Assembly (NCBI GenBank): GCA_017305835.1
Contig: JAFKJY010000041.1
Span: 128,467-192,466, forward strand
Source: Hyphomicrobiales bacterium
Lineage (GTDB): Bacteria > Pseudomonadota > Alphaproteobacteria > Rhizobiales > Rhizobiaceae
DNA length: 64,000 nucleotides
Reading direction: 5' to 3'
Shown: piece after piece, positions 9,324 to 20,036 of the stretch
Layout of the letters: each line of letters begins with the position of its first letter
How positions within the stretch are numbered: the stretch's first letter is position 1
Position numbers and translations under genes: made by a program
Notes under the pieces: generated by a model
What the model saw: the letters and a program-made list of their open reading frames with translations, nothing else
What the model was told of the DNA's origin: nothing
Database searches by the model: none

Positions 9324-10577
9324 TCAGCCCGAATAGTCGCGCTCGTCGGCGATCACCTTGCCATCGTTGGGCAGCGATCCCGCGGGCACCAGCTTGACCG
9401 CGCCGCCGAGCTTGGTGACCTCGCGCAATACGGCTTCGATGCCGCGCGCGTCGAGGGCTGCGCCGTCGGCCGGCTCGACATGCAGGGTCATGGCGTCGCG
9501 CTCGCCCTCCCGCGTCACGACGAGGCGGGCGCGGCCGATCGCCGGGTCGCGGCGGACGACCTCGGCGACCTGCTTCGGGTCGACGAACATGCCCTTGACC
9601 TTGGTGCGCTGGTCGGCGCGGCCGAGCCAGCCGCGGATGCGCATGTTCGTGCGGCCGCAGGGCGAGGCGCCGGGCAGAACGGCCGACAGGTCGCCGGTGC
9701 CCAGCCGCACCATCGGATAGGCGGGATTGAAGGAGGTGACGACGACCTCGCCCACCTCGCCGTCGGCGACCGGATCGCCGGTGCCGGGCCGGACGATCTC
9801 GAGGATCACATGCTCGTTCACGACCATGCCGGGATTGGGCTCGCCCGCCGCCGAAGCGGTCTCGTAGGCGATGACGCCGAACTCGGCGGTGGCGTAGCAC
9901 TGCATGACGGCGACGCCGCGCGCGGCATATTCGGCACGCAGCGACGGATAGAGCGCGCCCGCCGAAACCAGTCCGCGGCGGATTGAGGAGAGGTCTCGCC
10001 CCATCTCCCCGGCCTTGTCGAGCATCACCTTCAGGAAGTCAGGCGTGCCGGAATAGGCCGTGGGGCGCAAGGTCGCTGCCGCCTCCACCTGCATCTCGGT
10101 GTTGCCCGTGCCGGCGGCGAACACGGTGCAGCCCAGCGCGCGGGCGCCGTCGTCCAGGATGAAGCCGCCGGGCGTCATGTGGTAGGCGAAGGCGTTGTGG
10201 ACGAGATCGCCGGGCCTGACGCCCGCCGCGAAGAAGGCGCGGGCCGCCTGCCACGGGTCGACGCCGAGGCCCTGCGGCTCCCATATCGGGCCGGGCGACA
10301 TGAAGACGCGGCCGCCCCTGACATGCGCGGGATCGGCGAAGCCGCCGAAGGGCGGTTCGGCCCGCTGCATCTCCATCAGCTCGGCCTTGCGCAGCACGGG
10401 AAGCGCAGCCAGCGCGGCGCGGCTCGTCACCTTCGACAGGTCGTGGCCGGCCAGCCATCGGCCGAGCCCCGGCGCGGCGGCGGAGGCCCTGCGCAGGAAG
10501 TCCGGCAGCCGCGCGAACAGGTCGCGCTCGCGCGCCTGCGGCGCACGTGTCTCCAACTCGTCGAAATGCGACGCCAT
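9324..10577 (-). CDS. Phenylacetate--CoA ligase-like (PaaK family) adenylate-forming enzyme
   Basis: 417 residues. It resembles the PaaK branch of the acyl-adenylate superfamily: an N-terminal substrate part, then GTPDFLKVMLDKAGEMG, CYATAEFGVIAYET, the nucleotide-binding RLGTGDLSAVLPG, and the C-terminal hinge RIRGWLGRADQRTKVKGMFVDPKQV with a final Lys-containing tail (SLPNDGKVIADERDYSG). The usual P-loop SSGTTG is replaced by FMSPGPIWEPQG, as in the PaaK-like subgroup not tied to the phenylacetate pathway. No paa genes are nearby, so an aromatic or other carboxylic acid substrate is only inferred. It lies 98 bases downstream of the omp10-like gene on the same strand and 127 bases upstream of the nucleotidase. 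Confidence 0.85.
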   Translation of the reverse strand: MASHFDELETRAPQARERDLFARLPDFLRRASAAAPGLGRWLAGHDLSKVTSRAALAALPVLRKAELMEMQRAEPPFGGFADPAHVRGGRVFMSPGPIWEPQGLGVDPWQAARAFFAAGVRPGDLVHNAFAYHMTPGGFILDDGARALGCTVFAAGTGNTEMQVEAAATLRPTAYSGTPDFLKVMLDKAGEMGRDLSSIRRGLVSAGALYPSLRAEYAARGVAVMQCYATAEFGVIAYETASAAGEPNPGMVVNEHVILEIVRPGTGDPVADGEVGEVVVTSFNPAYPMVRLGTGDLSAVLPGASPCGRTNMRIRGWLGRADQRTKVKGMFVDPKQVAEVVRRDPAIGRARLVVTREGERDAMTLHVEPADGAALDARGIEAVLREVTKLGGAVKLVPAGSLPNDGKVIADERDYSG

Positions 10578-10618
10578 CGTTCCTCCCCCGCCTCTTTTGC
10601 CTCCTTATCGCAGCCGTC

Positions 10619-10645
10619 CGTGCCCGTGCGCAAGGCACGGGCACG
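10619..10645. terminator. Stem-loop between the omp10-like and PaaK-like genes
   Basis: An 11-bp perfect inverted repeat (10619-10629 and 10635-10645, 5-base loop) lies 31 bases past the omp10-like stop on the minus strand. There is no clear U-tract on either side, so it may be a weak terminator or an mRNA 3'-stabilising hairpin. Confidence 0.45.
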
Positions 10646-10675
10646 CCGGAGGAGGCGCGGAACGCGGGAGCGGCG

Positions 10676-11071
10676 TCAGGACACGCCGGTACGGCGCGTC
10701 AGCACGAACTGCTGGCCGGTCGAGCTGGTGCAGTTGAGCTGGACGGGCGTGGCGACCGCGCAGTTGAAGGCGACCGGCTTCTGCTGGATCAGCGAGAAGC
10801 CGCTGATCTGCGCGACGGTGGGGTCGCGCATCGTGTAGGTGCCTTCGGACAGCTTCTGGCCGGTGTCTGTGGCGTAGGTCTCGAAGCGGCCACCGGTGAA
10901 GTTGGTCACCCCGGTGCCCTGCTGGTCGATCCAGGCGCCCTCGACGCCCTGCGGCGCGACGGCCACCGGGCGGGGGCCGGGACCGGGGCCCGTGGTGCAG
11001 CCGGCGAGCGCCGCCAGTGCGACGATCCCCGCAGTCGAGGCAATCCTGCCCGCAGTCGACATGGTGTTCAT
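10676..11071 (-). CDS. omp10: Omp10-like outer-membrane lipoprotein
   Basis: 131 residues. It starts MNTMSTAGRI; GAGGAGAGG lies directly upstream, so the ATG at 11062 (fourth codon) is a plausible alternative start. A lipoprotein signal peptide ends at the lipobox LAGC (Cys25 from the first Met), then a Gly/Pro spacer, then a small conserved domain with GVEGAWIDQQG, FETYATDTGQKLSEGTY and the C-terminal VQLNCTSSTGQQFVLTRR. This pattern matches Brucella Omp10 and its Rhizobiales relatives, exposed lipoproteins linked to the avidin-fold inhibitor/Omp19 group. Molecular function is not established. It lies downstream of hss on the same strand with a 56-base gap. Confidence 0.85.
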   Translation of the reverse strand: MNTMSTAGRIASTAGIVALAALAGCTTGPGPGPRPVAVAPQGVEGAWIDQQGTGVTNFTGGRFETYATDTGQKLSEGTYTMRDPTVAQISGFSLIQQKPVAFNCAVATPVQLNCTSSTGQQFVLTRRTGVS

Positions 11072-11127
11072 CCTCTCCTCGTCCTCGCCCTTCGACCGCC
11101 GCGCGGTTCCCGCATCCGGGCTCCGTC

Positions 11128-12573
11128 CTATCTTACGAGAATGTTCCGGAATTGCCACGGGTCTGATGCGTCGATGTCCTCGGCGAACAGGCCGGGGCGG
11201 CCCTTCAGCGGCGTCCAGTCGGTGTAGTAGCCCTTGACCGGGCCGAGATAGGGCGACTGCACATCGAGGCAGCGCCGGTAGTCCATCTCGTCGGCCTCGA
11301 CGATGCCGGCGGCCGGGTTCTCCAGCGCCCAGACCATGCCGGCGAGCACGGCCGAGGTGACCTGCAGGCCGGTGGCGTTCTGGTAGGGCGCGAGCTCGCG
11401 GGCCCGCGCCAGCGAGAGCTGCGAGCCGTACCAGTAGGCGTTCTTCTTGTGGCCGTAGAGCAGCACGCCGAGCTCGTCGACGCCGTCGACCAGCTCGTTC
11501 TCGTCGAGCACGTGCCGCACCGGCTGCGCCCTGCCGGCGGCGCCGAACATCTCGTGCAACGACAGCACAGCGTCGTTGCAGGGGTGATAGGCGTAGTTGC
11601 AGGTCGGCCGGTAGGTGACCTTGCCGGCGCGGTCGCGCACGGTGAAGAAGTCGGCGATGGAGATCGCCTCGTTGTGGGTGACGAGGAAGCCGTACTGGGC
11701 ACCCGGCGTCGGGCACCAGCTCCTGACGCGGGTGTTGGCGCCCGGCTGCTCGAGGAAGATCCCGGCCTTGCAGCCCTTGCGGTGCCTGCGGGCGTTCTTC
11801 GGCATCCACTTCTCGTGCGTGCCCCAGCCGAGCTCGGCCGGCTGCAGCCCTTCCGAGATGAAGCCCTCGACGGACCATGTGTTCCAGAACGTGTCGAGCG
11901 GCTTGGGGTTCTTGGTGCGCTGGGTGTCGCGCTCGGCGATGTGGATGCCCTTGACGCCGGCCTTCTTCATCAGCCTGGCCCAGCCGGCGCGATCGTGCTG
12001 CGCGGGCTCCTCGACGTCGAGCCCGAGGTCGCCGGCGAGGTTGATCAGCGCCTTCTTGACCAGCCAAGAGACCATGCCGGGATTGGCGCCGCAGGTGGAG
12101 ACGGCGGTGGTGCCGCCGGGGTTCGCGCGCTTCTCGGCCAGCAGCGTCTCGCGCAGCGCGTAGTTGGTGCGCTCCGCATTGTCGACGTCGTCGTCGAAAT
12201 AGAAGCCGAGCCAGGGCTCGATCACGGTGTCGACGTAGAGCGCGCCGAGCTCGCGGCAGAGGCGCATCAGGTCGACCGAGCCGGTGTCGACCGACAGGTT
12301 CACGCAGAAGGCCTGGCCGCCGCCCTTGGTCAGCAGCGGCTTGAGCAGCTTCCTGTAGTTCTTCCTCGTCACCGCCTCCTGGATGTAGGCGATGCCGCGT
12401 TCGTCGAGCAGGCGCTTGTTCTCATCACTGGGATCGATGACGACCATGCGCGACCTGTCGAAGCCGAAATGACGCTCGATCAGCGGCAGCGTGCCGCGGC
12501 CGATCGAGCCGAAGCCGATCATCACGATCGGCCCGGTGATTTCGCCGTAGACGGGCCATGTCTTGTTCGCCAT
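11128..12573 (-). CDS. hss: Homospermidine synthase
   Basis: 481 residues, NAD-dependent. It condenses two putrescines (or putrescine and spermidine) to sym-homospermidine, the characteristic rhizobial polyamine. The ATG at 12573 is preferred because AGGAG lies about 10 bases upstream; the longer frame adds 27 codons without family similarity. Seen are the N-terminal dinucleotide fold VMIGFGSIGRGT (Gly20-Gly25), VIDPSDENK, AFCVNLSVDTGSVDLMRLC, the conserved TCGANPGMVSWLVKKAL, and the C-terminal HEMFG and YRRCLDVQSPYLGPVKGYYTDW segments. The putrescine-supplying decarboxylase of this window is some 20 kb away, so the pathway is split. Confidence 0.96.
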   Translation of the reverse strand: MANKTWPVYGEITGPIVMIGFGSIGRGTLPLIERHFGFDRSRMVVIDPSDENKRLLDERGIAYIQEAVTRKNYRKLLKPLLTKGGGQAFCVNLSVDTGSVDLMRLCRELGALYVDTVIEPWLGFYFDDDVDNAERTNYALRETLLAEKRANPGGTTAVSTCGANPGMVSWLVKKALINLAGDLGLDVEEPAQHDRAGWARLMKKAGVKGIHIAERDTQRTKNPKPLDTFWNTWSVEGFISEGLQPAELGWGTHEKWMPKNARRHRKGCKAGIFLEQPGANTRVRSWCPTPGAQYGFLVTHNEAISIADFFTVRDRAGKVTYRPTCNYAYHPCNDAVLSLHEMFGAAGRAQPVRHVLDENELVDGVDELGVLLYGHKKNAYWYGSQLSLARARELAPYQNATGLQVTSAVLAGMVWALENPAAGIVEADEMDYRRCLDVQSPYLGPVKGYYTDWTPLKGRPGLFAEDIDASDPWQFRNILVR

Positions 12574-12786
12574 TCCGGGCTGTCTCCTTTTGTTCGCGAC
12601 GGAAGGTTGCAGGGAAGGTTCAAACCACATGGAGGCGCAGGAAGGAAGGGGCATCGCGCCCGCCGGGCCGGCGCCGCGCCGGCCGTTCCCCGGGGGCAGG
12701 CCTTCGATACCCAGTTGTCAAACACCCAAAAATCGACACCATTCGCATGTGGGCTGCACCGATCGTGGTGCTTGGGGAGAATTCAC

Positions 12787-13812
12787 ATGAGCAGAAAATT
12801 GGGCGGTCTGGCGTGGGCGCTGGTGCTTGCGCCGCTCGCTTTGACGGCGCCGGCGACGGCGCAGGACTTCTCGGCCGGCAAGAAGGTCGACAAGCCGGAG
12901 GTGTCGCGGTCCCTCGGGGATACCGCGATGCCGCAGAAGGCGACGCGGACGAGCACGCTGCAGCGGTCGAGCGAATCGAGCCGCGCCCTGCCCGGCGCCT
13001 CGGCGGCGCCGAGCTACCGCATGATCGGCCGCTCGCGCGACGGCGCGGAGCGCAAGATCGAGCCGAGCCAGCGCGTGATCCAGGCGATCCAGGGCGAGAA
13101 GAAGGCCGAGCAGTCGCGCGACGTGATCGGCCGCGACGGCCGCTCGCACGTGCAGGACACGACGCAGTATCCGAACATCGCCGTCGGCTTCCTGCAGTCG
13201 ACCAACACGGACCCGCAGCTCGTCTACAACTGCACGGCCGCGCTGATCGGCCCGCGCATCGCCATCACCGCCGCCCAGTGCGTCTACGACCACGACATCG
13301 ACGGCGGCTGGCTGGAGGCCTCACGCTTCTGGCCGGCGCTCAACGGCAACGACGTCGTGCCGTTCGGCGAGGCCGAGTGGGACGAGATGTACGTCCTCGA
13401 GGACTACATCAACGACTATGACGGATCCTACGATTCGATCTGGCCCTACGACGTGGCGGTCATCGTCTTCAAGGAGCCGGTGGGCGACAACATCGGCTGG
13501 CTCGGCTACAACTCGTTCGACGATCTCGACACGTTCGACGCGGTGCTGACCGGCTATGGCGACGGCCGCGAGCCGTGGCGGCAGTTCGATTCCAAGTGCA
13601 AGGTGCAGAAGGCCAACATCTCCGACCTCGACTTCCTGCACCAGTGCGATGCCGACTACATGTCGACCGGCGCACCGATCTACATGCACGACGCGAGCGA
13701 CGATTCCTACACCGTGCTCGCCCTCAACATGGGCGGCCTCAACGGCCAGAACTGGGCGCTCAGGATCACCGAGCCGATCGCTCTGTGGATCGACGACCTG
13801 AACCAGAAGTAG
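12787..13812 (+). CDS. Secreted trypsin-fold protein with substituted catalytic His and Ser (probable pseudo-protease)
   Basis: 341 residues; GGGGAGAA precedes the ATG. Signal peptide 1-26 (LAPLALTAPATAQ). A basic, Ser-rich segment (27-125) leads into a chymotrypsin/V8-like fold (~130-335). In the His motif the sequence reads IAITAAQCVYD, so Gln164 stands where TAAHC has His. The Asp motif is present (WPYDVAVIVF, Asp222). The Ser motif reads CDADYMSTGAPIYM, so Thr294 stands where G-x-S-G-x-P has Ser. Two disulphide-type cysteine pairs remain (Cys around 156 and 165; the CKVQ and QCDA cysteines). The fold seems kept and the active site lost; a binding or structural role is inferred. It is divergent from hss and convergent with pepF. 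Confidence 0.8.
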   Translation: MSRKLGGLAWALVLAPLALTAPATAQDFSAGKKVDKPEVSRSLGDTAMPQKATRTSTLQRSSESSRALPGASAAPSYRMIGRSRDGAERKIEPSQRVIQAIQGEKKAEQSRDVIGRDGRSHVQDTTQYPNIAVGFLQSTNTDPQLVYNCTAALIGPRIAITAAQCVYDHDIDGGWLEASRFWPALNGNDVVPFGEAEWDEMYVLEDYINDYDGSYDSIWPYDVAVIVFKEPVGDNIGWLGYNSFDDLDTFDAVLTGYGDGREPWRQFDSKCKVQKANISDLDFLHQCDADYMSTGAPIYMHDASDDSYTVLALNMGGLNGQNWALRITEPIALWIDDLNQK

Positions 13813-13819
13813 CGGCCTT

Positions 13820-13850
13820 CCGGCTCTCCGCGCGCGGCGCGGGGAGCCGG
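13820..13850. terminator. Stem-loop between convergent genes
   Basis: A 13-bp inverted repeat (13820-13832 and 13838-13850, one G-T wobble, 5-base loop) lies in the 43-base gap between the trypsin-fold gene and pepF. It has no U-tract but could stop or stabilise both transcripts. Confidence 0.45.
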
Positions 13851-13855
13851 CCCGC

Positions 13856-15703
13856 TCACGCCTCGCGGTCGAGCGCTTCGAGTTCGTCGATCAGGCCCTC
13901 GATGACCGACAGGCCCTTCTGCCAGAAGTCCGGCTGGCTGGCGTCGAGGCCGAACGGGGCGAGCAGCTCCTTGTGATGCTTGGTGCCGCCGGCCCGCAGC
14001 ATGTCGAAATACTTCTCCTGAAAACCCTTCTCGGCGTTCTGGTAGACTGCGAACAGCGAGTTCACCAGGCAGTCGCCGAACGCGTAGGCATAGACGTAGA
14101 AGGGCGAATGGATGAAGTGCGGGATGTAGGCCCAGAAGGTCTCGTAGCCCTCGCGCAGCGCGATCGCCGGGCCGAGGCTCTCGGCCTGCACCTCCAGCCA
14201 GAAACGGCCGAGCTGGTCGGAGGTCAGCTCGCCGTTGCGGCGCTCGCCGTGGACGCGGCGCTCGAACTGGTAGAAGGCGATCTGCCGCACGACCGTGTTG
14301 ATCATGTCCTCGACCTTCTGGGCGAGCATGGCCTTGCGCTCGCGCCTGTCGCGCGTGCGGTCGAGCAGCGTGCGGAAGGTCAGCATCTCGCCGAACACGG
14401 AGGCCGTCTCGGCCAGCGTCAGCGGCGTCGACGACATCAGCGGCCCCTGGGCGCCGGCCAGAACCTGGTGCACGCCGTGGCCGAGCTCGTGGGCGAGCGT
14501 CATCACGTCGCGCGGCTTGCCGAGATAGTTGAGCAGCACGTAGGGGTGGGCGGACGGCACGGTCGGGTGGGCGAAGGCGCCCGGCGACTTGCCCGGCCGC
14601 ACCGGCGCGTCGATCCAGCGGCCGTCGAAGAAGCGCAGCGCGATCTCGGCCATCTCGGGCGCGAAGGCCTGGTAGGCCGACAGGACCGTGTTCTTGGCGT
14701 CCTCCCAGCCGATGACGGCCTGCGGCGTCTCGGGCAGCGGCGCGTTGCGATCCCAGTGGTTCATCTGGTCCATGCCGAGCCATTTCGCCTTCATCGCGTA
14801 GTAGCGGTGCGACAGGCGCGGATAGGCGTCACGCACGGCCGCCGCCAGCGCGTCGACCACCTCCGGCTCGACGCGGTTGGCCAGATGGCGTGAATCGGCG
14901 ATGTCCTTGAAGCCGCGCCAGCGGTCGGAGATCTCCTTGTCCTTGGCGAGCGTGTTGGTGATCAGCGTGAACAGCCGCAGATTGTCGCGGAAGACAGCAG
15001 CGAGCGCGCCCGCCGCCTTGCGGCGCAGCTCGCCGTCGGCGCTCTGCAACAGGTTGAGCGTCGGCTCCAGCGCCAGCTTCTCGCCGTCGACCTCGAAGCG
15101 CAGCGCCGTCATCGTCTCGTCGAAAAGCCGGTTCCAGGCGCCGCGGCCGGTGACCGACTTCTCGTGGAAGAGCTGCTCGATGCGGTCCTCGAGCTGGTAG
15201 GGCTTGTCGAGCCTCAGGTCCTCGACCCACGGCCGGTAGTGGCCGAGCACAGGGTCGGCCTTCATCGCCGCCTCGAGCACGGCGTCGTCGACGTGATTCA
15301 GCTCCAGCGCGAAGAACAGCAGGTGCGCGCTGGCGTCGGTCATCTTCTCCTGCAGGTCGCCGTAGAGCTTGGCGCGCTTGGGGTCCGACGTGTCGCCGGC
15401 ATAGACGAGGCCGGCATAGGACATGATGCGGCCGATCAGCTCGTCGATCTGCTCGTAGACGCGCAGCGCCTCGCCCAGCCGGCCGGCGGCGCCCCTGGCC
15501 GCCTCGTCGGCGAGCTTGCACTTCCAGGCCTTCTCGAAGGCGATCGATTCGTCGGCCGCGCGCTTGACGTCGCGCTGCAATTCCGGCGCGTCCATCCCGG
15601 CATAGAGATCGGCGAGGTTCCATTCGGGCAGGGCGCCGAGGCCGGCCGTCTCTTCCTTCACCCGCTGCGCCGTTGCCGCGCGTTTGCCCTTGCTGCTGGC
15701 CAT
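13856..15703 (-). CDS. pepF: Oligoendopeptidase F family M3 metallopeptidase
   Basis: 615 residues, the normal length for the family. Cytosolic zinc peptidase that hydrolyses medium-length oligopeptides. The zinc motif HELGH in MTLAHELGHGVHQVLAG lies near residue 403, with the third ligand Glu expected in the downstream TLAETASVFGEML helix. The C-terminal FYVYAYAFGDCLVNSLFAVYQ contains the conserved Tyr of M3 substrate binding. The N-terminal helical lid (residues ~25-180) is present. It is a single gene; the sigma-54 regulator is divergent, 130 bases away. Confidence 0.95.
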   Translation of the reverse strand: MASSKGKRAATAQRVKEETAGLGALPEWNLADLYAGMDAPELQRDVKRAADESIAFEKAWKCKLADEAARGAAGRLGEALRVYEQIDELIGRIMSYAGLVYAGDTSDPKRAKLYGDLQEKMTDASAHLLFFALELNHVDDAVLEAAMKADPVLGHYRPWVEDLRLDKPYQLEDRIEQLFHEKSVTGRGAWNRLFDETMTALRFEVDGEKLALEPTLNLLQSADGELRRKAAGALAAVFRDNLRLFTLITNTLAKDKEISDRWRGFKDIADSRHLANRVEPEVVDALAAAVRDAYPRLSHRYYAMKAKWLGMDQMNHWDRNAPLPETPQAVIGWEDAKNTVLSAYQAFAPEMAEIALRFFDGRWIDAPVRPGKSPGAFAHPTVPSAHPYVLLNYLGKPRDVMTLAHELGHGVHQVLAGAQGPLMSSTPLTLAETASVFGEMLTFRTLLDRTRDRRERKAMLAQKVEDMINTVVRQIAFYQFERRVHGERRNGELTSDQLGRFWLEVQAESLGPAIALREGYETFWAYIPHFIHSPFYVYAYAFGDCLVNSLFAVYQNAEKGFQEKYFDMLRAGGTKHHKELLAPFGLDASQPDFWQKGLSVIEGLIDELEALDREA

Positions 15704-15833
15704 GAATCACCTCGCCTCGCCTGTCCCGGTGCCGCCGCTAAAGAAATGTTCACCGGATCGCTTCATGCTCATCTAGAGAATTGTGCCAATCTGAACCAGA
15801 CCATCTGTCAACAATTCCTGCCGCGACGGAGCC

Positions 15834-17318
<1,485 letters not shown>

Positions 17319-17482
17319 GCGGGATGCGTGCCGCGTTTGCCATATTCGCGATAAAAGATTGATTTACCATGTTGCCGATCTGGCAATTTGGCCATCATAT
17401 CGCCACTGTGTGACCGCATTCGCCCTTCAATAAGCGGCGATTAACCATTAGTGTCGATATTCGGACCAGTCGAACGATCCGG

Positions 17483-19303
17483 ATGTCGTTCGGGGACAAC
17501 GCAGAGCCGGCTGGCAGGGTTTTGACCAAGAGCACGCGTATCGAGAGGGGCGGACGGGACTTTGCGCCCGGTGGAAGGAGGGGCGTCAAGGCTCTCCTCC
17601 TGTCGCTTTGCCTGATGATGCTGGCGTCCGCCGGCGCGGCGCATGCCGAGACGCGGACGCTGAAGCTCTACTTCATCCACACCCGCGAGCGCGCCGAGAT
17701 CACCTTCAAGCGCGACGGCAAGTTCATCCCGTCGGGCCTGGCCCAGATCAACCATTTCCTGCGCGACTGGCGCAAGAACGAGTCCACCAAGATGGACCCG
17801 CGGGTGGTCGACCTCCTGTGGGAGGTGTACCAGGCGTCCGGTTCCAGGGACTATATCCACATCATTTGCGGCTACCGTTCGCCGGGCACCAACGCCATGC
17901 TGCGCAGCCGCAGCTCCGGCGTCGCCGAGAAGAGCCAGCACATGCTCGGCAAGGCGATCGACTTCTACATCCCGGACGTGAAGCTCTCCAAGCTGCGCCA
18001 GACCGCGATGCGCTTCCAGTATGGCGGCGTCGGCTACTATCCGACCTCGGGCTCGCCCTTCGTGCATCTCGACGTCGGCAGCGCCCGCTACTGGCCGCGC
18101 ATGAGCCGCGGAGAGATGATGGCGATGTTCCCCGACGGCAAGTCGGTCTACGTGCCCTCAGACGGCAAGCCGCTCGCCGGCTATGCCCAGGCGATGGCTT
18201 CCTACAAGTCGCGCCGCAGCGGTGGCGCCGAGATCCAGCTCGCCAGCGCGTCCGCCGACGACAAGCCGCGCCGCGGCTTCCTCGCCAACCTGTTCGGCGG
18301 CGGCGCCGACGAGGACGAGGATTCGTCCGACGTGCAGGTCGCATCGGCCGCTCCGGCCAGGGCGCCGGCGACGATCGCCGCGAGCGGCAAGGCCGCCGTC
18401 GCGGCTGCCGCCACGCAGCCCGCCTCGCCTGCCGCCATCCTCGCCGCGCTGCCGGCCAAGTCGATCCCGCTGCCCGGCGTGGCGCCGCGTCCGAACGTCG
18501 ATGTCGGCGCGCCGGCCGTTGCGGCCGCCCCGGCCACCGTCGAGGCGCCTGCCTCGCCCTATCCGCAGCTCGCGCTGCTGAAAGTGCCGCTGCCGACGCC
18601 GCGGCCTGATTACACGCCGCCTTCAGCCACCCCGCTGCCGGCCGAGCCGCCAGTGCAGGTCGCCTCCGCCGAACCGGCCCCGACCACCGCCGAGCTGCGC
18701 GGCGCGCAGGAAGCCACCGCCAACGCGGCCGCCGGCGTGCAGGCCACGCCCCCCGCGACGCTCGCCGCCTACGTCCCGCTGCCGACCAGCCGTCCGGCAG
18801 TCGAGGCCGACATGACCATGGCCGCGCTGTCGAAGCCGCACACGGCGCTCGGCAAGGCCCAGAGCTCCGAGGCCGCGTTCGCCCGCGCCGAGGCCAAGGA
18901 AATGATCGACCAGAAGCTGGCGCGGCTGGCGTCCGCCCCGAGCGCGTCGCCGCGGCTCGCCATGATCGCCCGCGAAGCGGGAACGGACGCCTCGGCCGTG
19001 CTCAGCGCCGGTCCGCGCACCACCGACAAGGGCGCGCGCCCAACGGTGGCCGACGAGCGGCCGGATCCGCGCTCGATCGCGATCCCGGTGCCGCAGCAGG
19101 TGGCGCGCTGGGCGCTCTCCAACGAGCCGGTGACGCTCGACACGCGCGGCACCAAGGCCCCGTCCTTCGCCCACGCCTTGGTGCGCTCGGCGCCGCAGGT
19201 CGTCTACACGGCGGGCTTCCAGACCGCCTCGGCCCAGCCGGACCCGAACCGCTTCACCGGGCGCGCCGTCGTCTTCCTCTCCGTCGCCCGCTTCCAGAAC
19301 TGA
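17483..19303 (+). CDS. DUF882 (M15-like, YcbK-type) exported protein with long Ala/Pro-rich tail
   Basis: 606 residues. A basic 35-residue N-region precedes a hydrophobic signal/anchor (VKALLLSLCLMMLASAGAAHA, ends ~residue 55); a TTG at 17522 is an alternative start that would shorten the N-region. The DUF882 domain (~58-215) keeps the peptidase M15 metal-site pattern: ICGYRSPGTN, SQHMLGKAIDFYIPD (His and Asp) and PFVHLDVGSARYWPR (His). It probably acts as a murein endopeptidase in the periplasm. Residues 240-606 are Ala/Pro-rich, variable and probably disordered, longer than in enteric relatives. It lies downstream of the sigma-54 regulator after 164 bases, so probably has its own promoter. 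Confidence 0.85.
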   Translation: MSFGDNAEPAGRVLTKSTRIERGGRDFAPGGRRGVKALLLSLCLMMLASAGAAHAETRTLKLYFIHTRERAEITFKRDGKFIPSGLAQINHFLRDWRKNESTKMDPRVVDLLWEVYQASGSRDYIHIICGYRSPGTNAMLRSRSSGVAEKSQHMLGKAIDFYIPDVKLSKLRQTAMRFQYGGVGYYPTSGSPFVHLDVGSARYWPRMSRGEMMAMFPDGKSVYVPSDGKPLAGYAQAMASYKSRRSGGAEIQLASASADDKPRRGFLANLFGGGADEDEDSSDVQVASAAPARAPATIAASGKAAVAAAATQPASPAAILAALPAKSIPLPGVAPRPNVDVGAPAVAAAPATVEAPASPYPQLALLKVPLPTPRPDYTPPSATPLPAEPPVQVASAEPAPTTAELRGAQEATANAAAGVQATPPATLAAYVPLPTSRPAVEADMTMAALSKPHTALGKAQSSEAAFARAEAKEMIDQKLARLASAPSASPRLAMIAREAGTDASAVLSAGPRTTDKGARPTVADERPDPRSIAIPVPQQVARWALSNEPVTLDTRGTKAPSFAHALVRSAPQVVYTAGFQTASAQPDPNRFTGRAVVFLSVARFQN

Positions 19304-19333
19304 GCGCGGTCGCCCTTCCGGGCGGCACCCGGC

Positions 19334-19975
19334 CTACTTCCGCCGCAGCTTAGACGCCTCGCGCGCGAGCGCTTCGATCTCGTCCCAGCGGCCGTCGCCG
19401 ACGAGAGCGTCCGGGGCCACCCAGGAGCCGCCGATGCAGATCACGTTGGGCAGCGAGAGGTAACTTTCCGCATTCTTCGGCGTGATGCCGCCGGTCGGGC
19501 AGAAGCGCATCTGCGCCAGCGGCGATGCGAGCGCCTTGAGGTAGGGCGCGCCGCCCGACTGCTCGGCCGGGAAGAACTTGGCGGCGGTGTAGCCCTCCTC
19601 CTGCAAGGCCATGATCTCGCTCGGCGTCGCCGCGCCGGGCAGGAAGGGCAGGCCGCCGAGGCGCGCCTCGGCGAGCAGTTGCGGGGTCGTGCCGGGGCTG
19701 ACGATGAAGCGGGAGCCGGCATCGGCGGCGCGGCCGTAGTCGCGCGCCGACAGGATCGTGCCGGCGCCGACGATCGCTTCCGGCACCTCCTGCGAGACGA
19801 GGCGGATCGCGTCGAGCGCCACCGGCGTGCGCAGCGTCACCTCGATCGCCGGCAGGCCGCCGCGCGCCAGCGCACGGGCGAGCGGAATGGCATCCTCCAG
19901 CCGGCGGACCAGGAGGACGGGAACCACCGGCTGGCCCGCAAGGAGGTCGATCATCTGTTCGGATGGAGTGGTCAT
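19334..19975 (-). CDS. eda: 2-dehydro-3-deoxy-phosphogluconate (KDPG) aldolase
   Basis: 213 residues. Entner-Doudoroff enzyme that splits KDPG to pyruvate and glyceraldehyde-3-phosphate. The ATG at 19975 is chosen (MTTPSEQMIDLL), with GGGGA upstream; a further 17 codons of open frame precede it without family character. Diagnostic segments are PAIEVTLRTPVALDAI (catalytic Glu), IVGAGTIL, FIVSPGTTPQLL, FLPGAATPSEIM, the Schiff-base Lys in YTAAKFFPAEQSGG, and FCPTGGI for phosphate binding. No edd or zwf is beside it; it ends convergently, about 30 bases from the DUF882 gene. Confidence 0.95.
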   Translation of the reverse strand: MTTPSEQMIDLLAGQPVVPVLLVRRLEDAIPLARALARGGLPAIEVTLRTPVALDAIRLVSQEVPEAIVGAGTILSARDYGRAADAGSRFIVSPGTTPQLLAEARLGGLPFLPGAATPSEIMALQEEGYTAAKFFPAEQSGGAPYLKALASPLAQMRFCPTGGITPKNAESYLSLPNVICIGGSWVAPDALVGDGRWDEIEALAREASKLRRK

Positions 19976-20036
19976 CGCGCAGGTCCCCGCCAATTCTTCA
20001 ATCGATTTAGAAAACCGGACGGACAATGTCCACCGG

